Assembly: GCA_016782865.1 (NCBI GenBank)
Contig: JADHXR010000021.1
Coordinates: 1-62,015 of the forward strand
Direction: 5' to 3'
DNA: 62,015 bases
From: Phycisphaerae bacterium
Lineage (GTDB): Bacteria; Planctomycetota; Phycisphaerae; Sedimentisphaerales; Anaerobacaceae
In this document: one piece after another, positions 52,089-59,496 of the stretch
Position numbering within the stretch: position 1 is the first letter of the stretch
Layout of the letters: each line of letters starts with the position of its first letter
Program-made: the position numbers and the translations under genes
The notes under the pieces: model-generated
The model's database searches: none
What the model was told of the DNA's origin: nothing
Seen by the model: the letters and a program-made list of their open reading frames with translations, nothing else

Positions 52089-53668
52089 TACTCGCTCCTT
52101 GACACGGTCTGGACTACGACCGCCCAGTCCGAACGGCCCGGGGCTCGAAAGAGTTGACCTGGTCCGGCTCTCAGGATTTCAAGCTCGATCTCTCTGTAGC
52201 TGCTGCGGGTATCCACAGCTATCCCGCGAATCACCCCTGACAGTTCACTGAGGTCCATCCGAATCGAGTCGGTATCTTCCTTGTAGAAGATCTCCAGCTC
52301 GCCTGGGACTTTGAGGCACCGGCCATCTGTCAGACTGTTGTCGCGCACCAACTCTTTGGCGAACCGGTCTTTCCAGAAGCGCGACCAGGTCAGGATCTGG
52401 TTCTTGTTGGGATACCGATGCGACATGCCGTCGGCCCGAGGATCCAACAGATTGCCCCAGATGTTTGCCGCCCCGCCGGCCATCGTCGAGTGCCACAGCC
52501 CCCTGCGAGTCATATCGAAATCATAATCCTTCTTCGGGTAGACGCCCTTGCGGACCCGGAAGCGATCCTCCAGAAATGTAGGCTTCTCAGGACATTGGTC
52601 TATAGCCTTGACATAAACGTCGTAGTCGGGTCGATGCTGCTGGTAAGAAGAATAGTCCAAACCGTCATATATCCGGGTCATCTCCGGCGCCCGCCCGCCA
52701 AGGAAGTGAAACCAGCCAAGGTGAGCGTGCATGTACTGATGCCAGGTGCGCAGGTCATCGGCATCGACCCATTCCTGCAAGTCGAAACCATAGCTCATCG
52801 ACCAGCCGGGCAGCGGCCCGAGTCGGGCGCAGATGTACCGTTGCAGCCGGCGATCCACTTCGCCGTTAAGGCCCCATTTCTTCGGCGTCATCCTCCGCTG
52901 CTGGTCCCCCCAGGCCCAAATATGCACAACGCCGCCGGCCGCATGGACCTTTGCGATGAGCAGTTCAAGCGCCTCGAATGTGCGCGGATCAGGATTCGGG
53001 GAGTCAGAATCGATTTCATTGGAACGCTGTTTGTCGAGGTCGAACCAGCGGCAGACAACAACGATGTGAAAACCGTTAAAACCATGCTCGACAAAGAACT
53101 CGCGGATGTCGCCATCAATGCGACCGGGATTCCGGTAGAACGCCGGCGGATCGCGGTACATCACATACTGTGGTACAAAGGCGCGCTCAATTCCCATCCG
53201 TCCCCACTTGCTGCCGTACTTCGTCATGAAACCCGGGACCCCGGGATTGGGATGGACATCGATCTGCCCTTTCAAGCCGTTCAACTCGGGATCGGCGCTT
53301 TCGGTGACGAAGCTCCACAGGCCCGTGTGAGTCCCCGTGAAAAGCAATTTCCAGATGTCGCCCTCGTCGTAGAAGAGTTCTGTGCGGATCTTCCGGCCGC
53401 TTGAGGCGTGGGTAAAGACAGCCTTGACGACAAGGTCGAATGGATTGACTGAGCAGGTCGGGTTTCGAAACGCCCACGTAACGGGCTCCCAAATCCTGGC
53501 TCCTCTCGCTGCAGAAGCCGTGACGGGCGTAAGCATCATCCAAAGAACCAAGAGCACGAACAAACGCTTCGCCGGATCAATGAGCAAACCCACCGTGCAG
53601 GCTCCGGAGATGCCTGTGAATTGGCTTTGATTGGGTTTGAATTGGCTTTGTTCTTTCGCAGCCTTCAT
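52088..53668 (-). CDS. DUF5060/DUF4038-type putative glycoside hydrolase, exported
   Basis: This is a predicted extracellular TIM-barrel glycan-active protein. After the signal region (RLFVLLVLWMMLTPVTASA) comes a small beta domain typical of DUF5060 (WEPVTWAFRNPTCSVNPFDL, DIWKLLFTGTHTGLWSFVTE), then a barrel similar to DUF4038 or cellulase-like proteins (FFVEHGFNGFHIVVVCRWFD, GGVVHIWAWGDQQRRMTPKK, SYGFDLQEWVDADDLRTWHQ, KPTFLEDRFRVRKGVYPKKD). Catalytic residues are probably Glu in the LQEW and FLEDR strands. A C-terminal beta domain closes the protein. The start at 53668 has AAGGA 9 nt upstream, but its first ~30 residues are encoded by repeat DNA (NQSQFKPNQSQF), so the ancestral start may have been nearer the signal peptide. 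Followed by a coupled membrane protein gene. Confidence 0.82.
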   Translation of the reverse strand: MKAAKEQSQFKPNQSQFTGISGACTVGLLIDPAKRLFVLLVLWMMLTPVTASAARGARIWEPVTWAFRNPTCSVNPFDLVVKAVFTHASSGRKIRTELFYDEGDIWKLLFTGTHTGLWSFVTESADPELNGLKGQIDVHPNPGVPGFMTKYGSKWGRMGIERAFVPQYVMYRDPPAFYRNPGRIDGDIREFFVEHGFNGFHIVVVCRWFDLDKQRSNEIDSDSPNPDPRTFEALELLIAKVHAAGGVVHIWAWGDQQRRMTPKKWGLNGEVDRRLQRYICARLGPLPGWSMSYGFDLQEWVDADDLRTWHQYMHAHLGWFHFLGGRAPEMTRIYDGLDYSSYQQHRPDYDVYVKAIDQCPEKPTFLEDRFRVRKGVYPKKDYDFDMTRRGLWHSTMAGGAANIWGNLLDPRADGMSHRYPNKNQILTWSRFWKDRFAKELVRDNSLTDGRCLKVPGELEIFYKEDTDSIRMDLSELSGVIRGIAVDTRSSYREIELEILRAGPGQLFRAPGRSDWAVVVQTVSRSE

Positions 53669-53741
53669 GAGGATATTTCCTTGTATATTCTTGTTATTCC
53701 AGCCTTTACGCTCATTTTGCCCTTGCAGCAAATTGGCTTTG
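53619..53741. repeat. Dispersed AATTGGCTTTG repeat units at the 5' end of the DUF5060 gene
   Basis: The 11-mer AATTGGCTTTG occurs at 53619-53629, 53640-53650 and 53731-53741. On the minus strand these units read CAAAGCCAATT and are translated as QSQF within the predicted N-terminus. They look like a low-complexity intergenic repeat that has spread into the start of the gene. Between 53752 and 53850 is further low-complexity CCTGATTTCCTG-type sequence. Confidence 0.55.
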
Positions 53742-53887
53742 TTTTTTCAAACTGACTAACAGCCACAAAGCCTGATTCCCTGCTCTCCTGATCACCCATC
53801 TCCTGTCATCCTGATTTCCTGACACCTGTCTTCCATCTTCGGCTTCTTGCCTCTGAAAAAAACTCAAAACTCACAACGCGTAATTCG

Positions 53888-54204
53888 TTGTGTGTGTATT
53901 ATACAATAGAGACGGTTGTTTCTCAGGTTCGATTCCTAACAATACATGACCATGCGCATCACATACCGGTTAATGTCAATGAAAACGATTTTACCGAAGT
54001 AGAGTCGAGCGGGAAAGGCGTTGTGACCAACAGTGTTCCGATCGCCATGCTGGCAGCCGACCCTTACGACGCAAAAGTCGTAATTGGCAACTATCCATTC
54101 AGGTACTCAGATGCGGCACAGGCGAGTCCGAGAGTACCGCGGCCGGGAAGCTTGTCGCGCCTATGATCGCTTTTGTTGAGAAAGGTTATGCAGATGGAAT
54201 GTGA
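53888..54204 (+). pseudogene. Frameshifted remnant of an unrecognised gene upstream of the molybdopterin cluster
   Basis: Two overlapping plus-strand frames look like one broken protein. The first runs to about 54115 with VTNSVPIAMLAADPYDAKVV and IGNYPFRYS. The second, from about 54120 to the TGA at 54204, reads GTGESESTAAGKLVAPMIAF and ends VEKGYADGM. Both are clearly protein-like and lie in the same direction as the molybdenum-cofactor genes that follow, but I cannot name the family. A single-base shift near 54115 would join them. Confidence 0.4.
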
Positions 54205-54382
54205 ACGGGATCAGAAACCTGCACTCGAGACCGAAGTGAAGGTTAACGCCCACCAAATCGAGTTGAACAACTTTGTTCAGGATTTTATGGGCCTGGCCGT
54301 CGCAGGTATGATAGAATCGTTGAAAGGCGTCGCTGATGTTCAAACGGTTACGCTGGATATATCGAGGCCTAAAGAGCAGTAG
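54194..54382 (+). CDS. Small protein (62 residues) upstream of the mob/moa genes, unknown
   Basis: ATG at 54194 with AAAGG 8 nt upstream opens 62 codons. The product has a polar start (ECERDQKPALETEVKV) and an amphipathic/apolar helix pair (NFVQDFMGLAVAGMIESLKG), and ends with a strand and basic tail (VADVQTVTLDISRPKEQ). The composition is that of a folded small protein. It overlaps the end of the broken frame upstream and ends 12 nt before the mobB/mobA chimera in the same direction. No family is recognised. Confidence 0.5.
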   Translation: MECERDQKPALETEVKVNAHQIELNNFVQDFMGLAVAGMIESLKGVADVQTVTLDISRPKEQ

Positions 54383-54394
54383 CGTGAGGCAAGA

Positions 54395-54700
54395 ATGATC
54401 GAGATTCCCGGCATGCTGATGGTGGGCGCAAGGTACGAGTCAGACGGCAAGACTGCATTGACGCGAACCCTGATCGAGAGATTCGGGACTGATTTATATG
54501 AGCCCCTCTTCGCGGCGTACAAGAAGAGTGCTCTGCCCGCGATGGAGGAACTCCTGCAATCGGGAAATAATAAAATGATTGATTCGTACAGCCGCTGTAG
54601 AGTACGGTATGTTGACTTGCCCGGCAGGCAGTTCAGGAATATTAACACCAAGGCCGAATATGGCGGACTTGTCGAGGAAAGAGGCGATGCCGGTATTTGA
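54395..54700 (+). pseudogene. mobB-mobA deletion chimera (molybdopterin-guanine dinucleotide synthesis relic)
   Basis: The 101-codon frame fuses two partial proteins. Residues 1-31 (IEIPGMLMVGARYESDGKTA, then LTRTLIERF) resemble the P-loop start of MobB, the GTP-binding partner in Mo-cofactor maturation. From about residue 32 the sequence switches to the C-terminus of MobA, the guanylyltransferase: LYEPLFAAYKKSALPAMEEL, then IDSYSRCRVRYVDL and FRNINTKAEY. The MobA N-terminal LAGGxSxRMG nucleotide-binding half and the rest of MobB are missing, so a deletion joined the two genes in frame. The product cannot have either activity as known. A 39-codon frame (ATG at 54659) overlaps its end and may be another scrap. 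Confidence 0.65.
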
Positions 54701-54809
54701 CGAGGCTTTGCAGGTCTGTATAAACAAAGGTGTGGCTGAAATTGGAAAGGCAGCGGTTGTTCAAGTCAGGTTGATTTGATCGCCGGCCAGTTCCGAGGCT
54801 TTGTGAACA

Positions 54810-55763
54810 ATGGGCGTAAACTGCTTGAGGATATCTGTTACCGACAGATGTAACCTACGGTGTGTGTACTGTCGTCCGCAGCACGATTGCGATTTCATAG
54901 AGCGAGAAGAGGTTCTAAAGTCCGATGAGATTCACCGTATCGTCCGGCTCTTTGCCGATTGCGGCGTCGACAGGGTAAGACTCACCGGCGGCGAACCCCT
55001 GATCCGAAAGGACATAACGTCGCTCGTCACAAGATTAGCTGCAACCAAGGGTGTAAGTGAGCTTACCCTTACAACAAACGGTGTCCTGCTCTACCAGATG
55101 GCCGACGAACTCAAAGCAGCGGGTCTGGATCGCATCAATGTAAGCATCGATTCACTCGAAGCAAGCAGCTACAAGAAGATTGCCGGGTACGACTTTTCGT
55201 CGAAAGTAGTGCGCGGCATACGAAAGGCCATAGAAGTCGGCCTGGAGCCGGTGAAAATCAACGCGGTGATTCTCAGGGGAATCAATCATTCTCAGGTCGT
55301 AGCGCTTGCAGCAATGAGCATTGATCTTCCCGTGACGGTCAGGTTCATCGAATACTGTCCCACCAGCAGCAATACTCAGGCGGCAGAAGACTACATGCCG
55401 TATGATGAGATTCGGACGATCATCGAGGATGCGTTTGGCCCCCTTTGCAACGCGACGATCGAACGTGGCAATGGACCCGCATTGTATTTCAGGATCAAGA
55501 ACTCAGCCGGGGCGATCGGCTTTATCGCCGGCAGAAGCACCGTATTCTGTGAGTCCTGCAACCGACTGCGGTTGACAAGCGACGGGAGAGTCAAGCCGTG
55601 CCTGTATTCTCCTGCCGAGTACGACATAAGACAACTCATAAGGGCAGACGCCCCCGACGAACAGGTCCGAGACGTTCTGAAAAAAATAATCGCGGGCAAG
55701 CATGCTTTCACAAGGTTGAACTCCCCGGCTCAAGAGTTCTCCATGCGTAAAGTCGGAGGCTAA
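54810..55763 (+). CDS. moaA: GTP 3',8-cyclase (radical SAM)
   Basis: This is the first enzyme of molybdopterin synthesis; it cyclises GTP with SAM. The radical-SAM cluster is in CLRISVTDRCNLRCVYCRPQ, GGEP in RVRLTGGEPLIRKDITSLV, and the second Fe-S cluster is formed by CESCNRLRLTSDGRVKPCL. The protein ends RKVGG, with the conserved double-Gly tail needed for activity. At 317 residues it is nearly full length. The ATG at 54810 begins right before the conserved core; a preceding stop in frame removes the usual ~10-residue lead (DxFGR), so the N-terminus is slightly short. It is followed by moaC after 3 nt. Upstream are broken mob genes, yet moaA appears functional. Confidence 0.93.
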   Translation: MGVNCLRISVTDRCNLRCVYCRPQHDCDFIEREEVLKSDEIHRIVRLFADCGVDRVRLTGGEPLIRKDITSLVTRLAATKGVSELTLTTNGVLLYQMADELKAAGLDRINVSIDSLEASSYKKIAGYDFSSKVVRGIRKAIEVGLEPVKINAVILRGINHSQVVALAAMSIDLPVTVRFIEYCPTSSNTQAAEDYMPYDEIRTIIEDAFGPLCNATIERGNGPALYFRIKNSAGAIGFIAGRSTVFCESCNRLRLTSDGRVKPCLYSPAEYDIRQLIRADAPDEQVRDVLKKIIAGKHAFTRLNSPAQEFSMRKVGG

Positions 55764-55766
55764 GGC

Positions 55767-56225
55767 ATGGTGGCAAGTAGTGACGGCATGGTCGACGTCA
55801 GTGCCAAGAACATCACTGTCAGAACTGCCAAAGCGAGCGGCACAATAATTCTCGGCGATAAAGCGTTCGAGGTCGTCGAGGCGGGAACCTGCACCAAAGG
55901 TGACGTTCTTGCCACGGCGAAGGTAGCGGCGATACAGGCGGCAAAATCAACGCCGTCGTTAATCCCGATGTGTCATCCCCTGATGATAGAGGCGGTGGAT
56001 GCTGATTTCACACGGGATAAGGGCGACAAATCCGTCACTGTGGTCGTGACTGTCAAGTCGTCGGGTAGGACGGGAGTGGAAATGGAAGCCCTGACCGCAG
56101 CCGGTGTGGCGTGCCTGACTATTTACGATATGCTCAAGTATGTAGGCAAGGGCATGGTGCTAGGCCCAATCATGCTGTTGAGCAAGACCGGAGGCAAGAG
56201 CGGAGACTACAAGAGGCAGGATTAG
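55767..56225 (+). CDS. moaC: Cyclic pyranopterin monophosphate synthase
   Basis: This enzyme acts with MoaA to make cyclic pyranopterin monophosphate. Landmarks are GMVDVSAKNITVRTAKASGT, KGDVLATAKVAAIQAAKSTP, IPMCHPLMIEAVDADF (active-site His), SSGRTGVEMEALTAAGVACL and TIYDMLKYVGKGMVLGPIML. The length of 152 is normal for MoaC. GGAG lies 8 nt before the ATG, inside the end of moaA, indicating coupling. No moaE, moaD, moeA or molybdenum enzyme is present in the window, so the pathway would need to be completed elsewhere. Confidence 0.94.
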   Translation: MVASSDGMVDVSAKNITVRTAKASGTIILGDKAFEVVEAGTCTKGDVLATAKVAAIQAAKSTPSLIPMCHPLMIEAVDADFTRDKGDKSVTVVVTVKSSGRTGVEMEALTAAGVACLTIYDMLKYVGKGMVLGPIMLLSKTGGKSGDYKRQD

Positions 56226-56307
56226 GGTGGATGTACGCAGCAGGCACCTCCAGTCGCTCAGCGGCTTGCCGGGGCGTTAAATCGAATTGTGAGTCGTCCC
56301 TGGTGGG

Positions 56308-56484
56308 CTAATTGGAGTAACTTGCGTGTTTCACCTGGTTAGTTGCTCTGGTGTTGCTCAGCACCGCCCAGAAATACGCGTCGTCTTCCAGGTATTTCCT
56401 GGCAACGCGTTGTGATATATTACGGTCATAGTTGTTCTTGGCCCACTCTATGAGGGAATCCATCCTGCTCTTTTGCTCTTCCAT
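56308..56484 (-). CDS. Small protein (58 residues), unknown function
   Basis: ATG at 56484 with AAAGG six bases upstream opens 58 codons. The peptide is mainly helical and charged: EEQKSRMDSLIEWAKNNYDR, then NISQRVARKYLEDDAYFWAV, with a polar tail. It could be a small regulator or a nucleic-acid-binding protein. There are no recognisable motifs. It is convergent with moaC. Confidence 0.5.
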   Translation of the reverse strand: MEEQKSRMDSLIEWAKNNYDRNISQRVARKYLEDDAYFWAVLSNTRATNQVKHASYSN

Positions 56485-56504
56485 AATCAGCCTTTCTGGC
56501 CTCA

Positions 56505-57131
56505 ACCTGGTGTTCCGGCTCTCTCAGTTTGCCGTCCCGTTCTCGCTCCTGCTGCAAAGAAGCTGCAAGCGCAGGGAACCTGCACAGGAACATCCTGTTC
56601 CAAATATGGGAGAACACCGCAATATGAGGTCTTCTCACCACACCTCCATGAAACCGTAGACTACACATGATTTGGGATACTGTCAAGTGTGGTGACTGCG
56701 TATTTTAAAAGGACCCCTGCCGAGAGGAGTTAGGAGGAGTAAGCAGGGGCTTGCTGAGATGGTTGTATGTCTGATAGTCCAGTGCCATCACCCCTGTAAG
56801 ATGTAACGTTCTTTTTCCTTCTTTGAATATATGGCCTGTGGCGTGCCTCAAACGGAGATCGTCGCTTCGATAGCCCTTCACGGGCTACTGTATCTCAGCA
56901 ACACAACTATACGTTGCCTCTTGAGTTCAAAACATATAAGGTGCCTCTAATAATTGCTTTTCAGACGAAAACAAGCAAAATCGATTGTGGCAAGTGAATC
57001 AAATTTGGAGGATCAGGGCACTAATTCCACCCAATTCTCTGTTTAAATCCTTTTCTTGGGCAGGTTGAGTGGTAAATATGGTATGATTAGTAGAGCAAAA
57101 AGGTTGGAAAATCTCTGTAACAGGAGCCGTG
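56505..57131. other. Intergenic region containing a partial family C element
   Basis: Apart from the partial inverted-repeat element at 56938-56998 I see no gene here. A purine-rich stretch with repeated AGGAG (56724-56740) resembles ribosome-binding sites but no credible frame follows. Several short open frames have atypical composition and are rejected. Confidence 0.4.
56938..56998 (+). repeat. Partial copy of inverted-repeat element family C
   Basis: The segment begins AAGGTGCCTCTAATAATTGC, continues TTTTCAGACGAAAAC and AGCAAAATCGATTGTGGCAAG, and then diverges. It matches the right half of the element at 3111-3288 read on the opposite strand with few differences. Only one terminal repeat is present, so it is a truncated copy. 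Confidence 0.65.
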
Positions 57132-57293
57132 ATGGCAAAACCGCTGAAGACTTCCCCTGAGGGGCGAAAGTGCAAGTTTCGGGGATGCAAGTGTCCCCTG
57201 AGCATCTACAATCATTCGGTCTATTGTCGTGTTCATCGGGATCAGGTGGCTTTGGAGCAAATTCGTAAGACACGGTACCACCATCTTGGATGA
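57132..57293 (+). CDS. Small Cys/His-rich putative zinc-binding protein (53 residues)
   Basis: ATG at 57132 has AGGAG 5 nt upstream. After a basic lead (AKPLKTSPEGRK) the sequence CKFRGCKCPLSIYNHSVYCR contains four Cys and a His; VHRDQVALEQIRKTRYHHLG follows. The spacing C-x4-C-x-C ... H-x3-YC-x2-H suggests a treble-clef or zinc-ribbon-type knuckle with a C-terminal helix, perhaps binding nucleic acid. It is a stand-alone gene pointing toward the mobile-element-like cluster. Function is inferred from the pattern only. Confidence 0.6.
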   Translation: MAKPLKTSPEGRKCKFRGCKCPLSIYNHSVYCRVHRDQVALEQIRKTRYHHLG

Positions 57294-57428
57294 AGGCCTG
57301 CTTTTACGCATACACAACTATTCCCCTTCCTATCATCTTGCCCTTATCAGGGGCTCATCCATCAGAGTCAGACCTTCTCCAGGTTGCAACTGGGTTGGCG
57401 CACTACATTCTTCTGTTTGCAAAACATG

Positions 57429-57914
57429 CTACAAAAGGATGCTTGCTACCTCGATATCATAGGATGGACAATGTGAGTTTTCAGTTGTGCAGAAGGTGGA
57501 TTTCTTGACTATGCAGGCCCCTTCTGGAGCACAAGCGGACCATAAGAAGGAGAAAGAATGAAAACGGAGCAGGAGGGATTCCAGCCTTCGGCTTAGAACC
57601 CAAATTTGCTTTACAAATTTCCATAGGGGCTCTGCCCCTCTGGCGTCACTGTCGCTCCTGTCACCCCGACGACCTGGGGGAGCTTCTCCCCCAAGCCGCA
57701 ATTGTTCTTCGCCGGCAACGCCGATGTCGGCGATATCAGAAGAAATCTGCTCTAATAGAGTTTCGCTCTTTAGCATCGCCAGAGCTTCTTGCTTCTCTGG
57801 TTTGACCTCGTCCGGTGTTGACTCGGACATATCTTTGCTGCGTTCCTTCTGTTGCAAAGGGCCACTATTTGGGGCAATCGTTCCATCGTTCCCTTGTTGC
57901 ACTTCTTTCGACAT
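57429..57914 (-). pseudogene. N-terminal fragment of a mobile-element replication protein, disrupted
   Basis: The first ~75 residues look like the acidic, helical start of a larger protein (KPEKQEALAMLKSETLLEQI, SSDIADIGVAGEEQL), which resembles the lead-in of primase/helicase-type proteins of planctomycete integrative elements. From there the sequence turns into low-complexity GC-rich and hairpin-rich DNA: GGGGCAGAGCCCC, and AAATTTG / CAAATTT just beyond. The continuing peptide is not protein-like. The start has GAGG about 6-9 nt upstream. I interpret it as a gene broken by a small palindromic insertion or deletion. Confidence 0.4.
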
Positions 57915-57967
57915 TCATAACCTCACCTAATTTCTACTATCAGCATCTTTTCAGAAGAGGGAGGGTT

Positions 57968-58186
57968 TCAGAAGAGCCTCCAGTAAGGCTTAGGAAGAGC
58001 CTTACCGTCTTCTCTTTCAATCGAGATTCTCTCAGCATCGGCGATTACAATTTGCAGACACACGCTACCAGTACCGTCCCTGCGCGGGGTCATTATCGCA
58101 ATCACAGATTCTGTTTCCTCATCTTTGATGCAGACCGGCCCGCACTTGAAGAAGGGTTCAAGTCTGATGTTCACTGTCTTAGCCAT
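57968..58186 (-). CDS. Small protein (72 residues) of the mobile-element-like cluster
   Basis: The start at 58186 has AAAGGAG 8 nt upstream. The product begins AKTVNIRLEPFFKCGPVCIK and shows alternating strands (ESVIAIMTPRRDGTGSVCLQ, IVIADAERISIERED), consistent with a small beta-rich domain. It overlaps the end of the upstream HTH gene by 8 nt, so the two are cotranscribed and coupled. No family is recognised. Confidence 0.65.
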   Translation of the reverse strand: MAKTVNIRLEPFFKCGPVCIKDEETESVIAIMTPRRDGTGSVCLQIVIADAERISIEREDGKALPKPYWRLF

Positions 58187-58436
58187 TCTTCTTGCTCCTT
58201 TCATTTGTGTTCATAATGTTTTGAAATGTCACTTGATCGGGACATCGTAGCTCCTGCCACCGTGTAATATCCAACAGTCTCCACCTGACACTTGCCCCCA
58301 CAAGTACGCAGCATGGAAGTTTTCCTGCCGATTTCAGCCTTCTAATTGTGCGAACGGAAACCGACAAGATTCTTGCGAGTGTTTTTGCATCTACCAGTGT
58401 CACGCCATCTTGCGTTGTGATTCCTATCTTGGTCAT
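58179..58436 (-). CDS. Excisionase-like helix-turn-helix DNA-binding protein
   Basis: An 85-residue protein with a typical excisionase/MerR-like winged HTH: VTLVDAKTLARILSVSVRTI then RRLKSAGKLPCCVLVGASVR and WRLLDITRWQ. The HTH helices, the RRLKSAGKLP turn and the following beta-wing with a WR(x)2DI motif are classic for the HTH_17 excisionase family, which directs element excision or plasmid copy control. AAGGAG lies 7 nt before the ATG. It heads a small minus-strand group with the 72-residue protein and the broken replication gene, supporting a former integrative element. No integrase is nearby. Confidence 0.8.
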   Translation of the reverse strand: MTKIGITTQDGVTLVDAKTLARILSVSVRTIRRLKSAGKLPCCVLVGASVRWRLLDITRWQELRCPDQVTFQNIMNTNERSKKNG

Positions 58437-58654
58437 TCTTGACTCCTTATTAGGTTTTGCAGAAGAATACTGTTCGTCTACACCTATAGACAGAATCGCT
58501 CAGTTCTTATGCCGGAGTGTGTCAATGAGTGACTACAAGATAAGATGGGTGGTGAGTTTATGAAGATGAAAGGAAAATTGAAAAATCGCTCTCGGTCGCT
58601 TGCGTGTCGCTTGACTGTCGCTTGCGTGTCGCTCAGGGATTCCATAACATGCAG

Positions 58655-59353
58655 CTATTTTGGAGCCTGCCGAGTTGTCCGAATCCCTATTTGGCTACCG
58701 CCGCTCAGCTTTACAGAAGGATCGAGGAAATATCCGTCGTTGGAGAAAGATATGACTTGATGGAGACTGTCTTTGCCGATATTTCTTCTCAACGTATCAA
58801 CAGCATTTTTTCTGTTTTTGCTACCGTCCATGCGGGGTGTGATGCAGCCGATTTTTGTGTTACTGGCAAGCGTCTTTAGAAAATCCCACTCGTTTTCGCT
58901 CGTGATCCTGTTTATATCCGTGCCGATGGTAAGAGTTCGCTCTGCAAGATTGAGTTCCACATACAGTTGTTCTTGCTCTGGTTTCACAGGTTTCTTTGAC
59001 AGCGGTGGTCGTTTATAGAATCCACGTGCCTTATCGGCGAGTTTGTACCTCTGGTTGGTCAGGTAATTGGTGAGTGGAGTACCTTCCTCCAGATTAAAGT
59101 CGAAAATCCATCCATGATCGCGAGAGATTAACCGATCAGTTTCTCGATACCGATCAACAAACTCTTTTTCCCATAAGCTCTTTAACACTTGCCTCGGTTG
59201 TCCAACTTTGAATCCGGCTTCTCTTTCCAATTCACCTGCCTGCATGCCAAGTCCAGTCTTGTCCTTGTCCTCATATTCGCCAAGTACCTGTATGATGCTC
59301 TTTTCATCGTCAGTTAGCGTATCAGCAATACGTTTGATTTTGGCTCTGTCCAT
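58655..59353 (-). CDS. Putative DNA-binding protein with winged-helix-like C-terminal region
   Basis: The family is not recognised. The start at 59353 lies seven bases after a promoter-like -10, so the message would be leaderless; an upstream in-frame start at 59416 overlaps the promoter. The N-terminal part (IKRIADTLTDDEKSIIQVLG, KVGQPRQVLKSLWEKEFVDR) resembles a helical DNA-binding or primase-associated domain. The middle is basic (YKLADKARGFYKRPPLSKKP). The C-terminal part (LNLAERTLTIGTDINRITSE, KNAVDTLRRNIGKDSLHQVI, SFSNDGYFLDPSVKL) has the strand-helix-helix-strand rhythm of OmpR-type winged helices that contain RRxIG-type recognition helices. At 232 residues it may be a regulator of the neighbouring element. 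Confidence 0.6.
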   Translation of the reverse strand: MDRAKIKRIADTLTDDEKSIIQVLGEYEDKDKTGLGMQAGELEREAGFKVGQPRQVLKSLWEKEFVDRYRETDRLISRDHGWIFDFNLEEGTPLTNYLTNQRYKLADKARGFYKRPPLSKKPVKPEQEQLYVELNLAERTLTIGTDINRITSENEWDFLKTLASNTKIGCITPRMDGSKNRKNAVDTLRRNIGKDSLHQVISFSNDGYFLDPSVKLSGGSQIGIRTTRQAPK

Positions 59354-59360
59354 ATCGCGG

Positions 59361-59389
59361 ATTCTACAGATTTTCGACTGAGAGGGCAA
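59361..59389 (-). promoter_or_regulatory. Sigma-70-like promoter of a leaderless gene
   Basis: On the minus strand TTGCCC (59389-59384), 17-nt spacer and TAGAAT (59366-59361) are followed seven bases later by the ATG at 59353. The predicted transcription start coincides with the start codon. Confidence 0.5.
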
Positions 59390-59496
59390 GGTTTCGCTTG
59401 ACTTGCTCAGGCACAAGAGGTATTGTAGAAAATAGCGATTCTACTGACTCTGGCTCGACAACCGTACGACCATCGCTCTTTTGTGGAGGAATGGGA

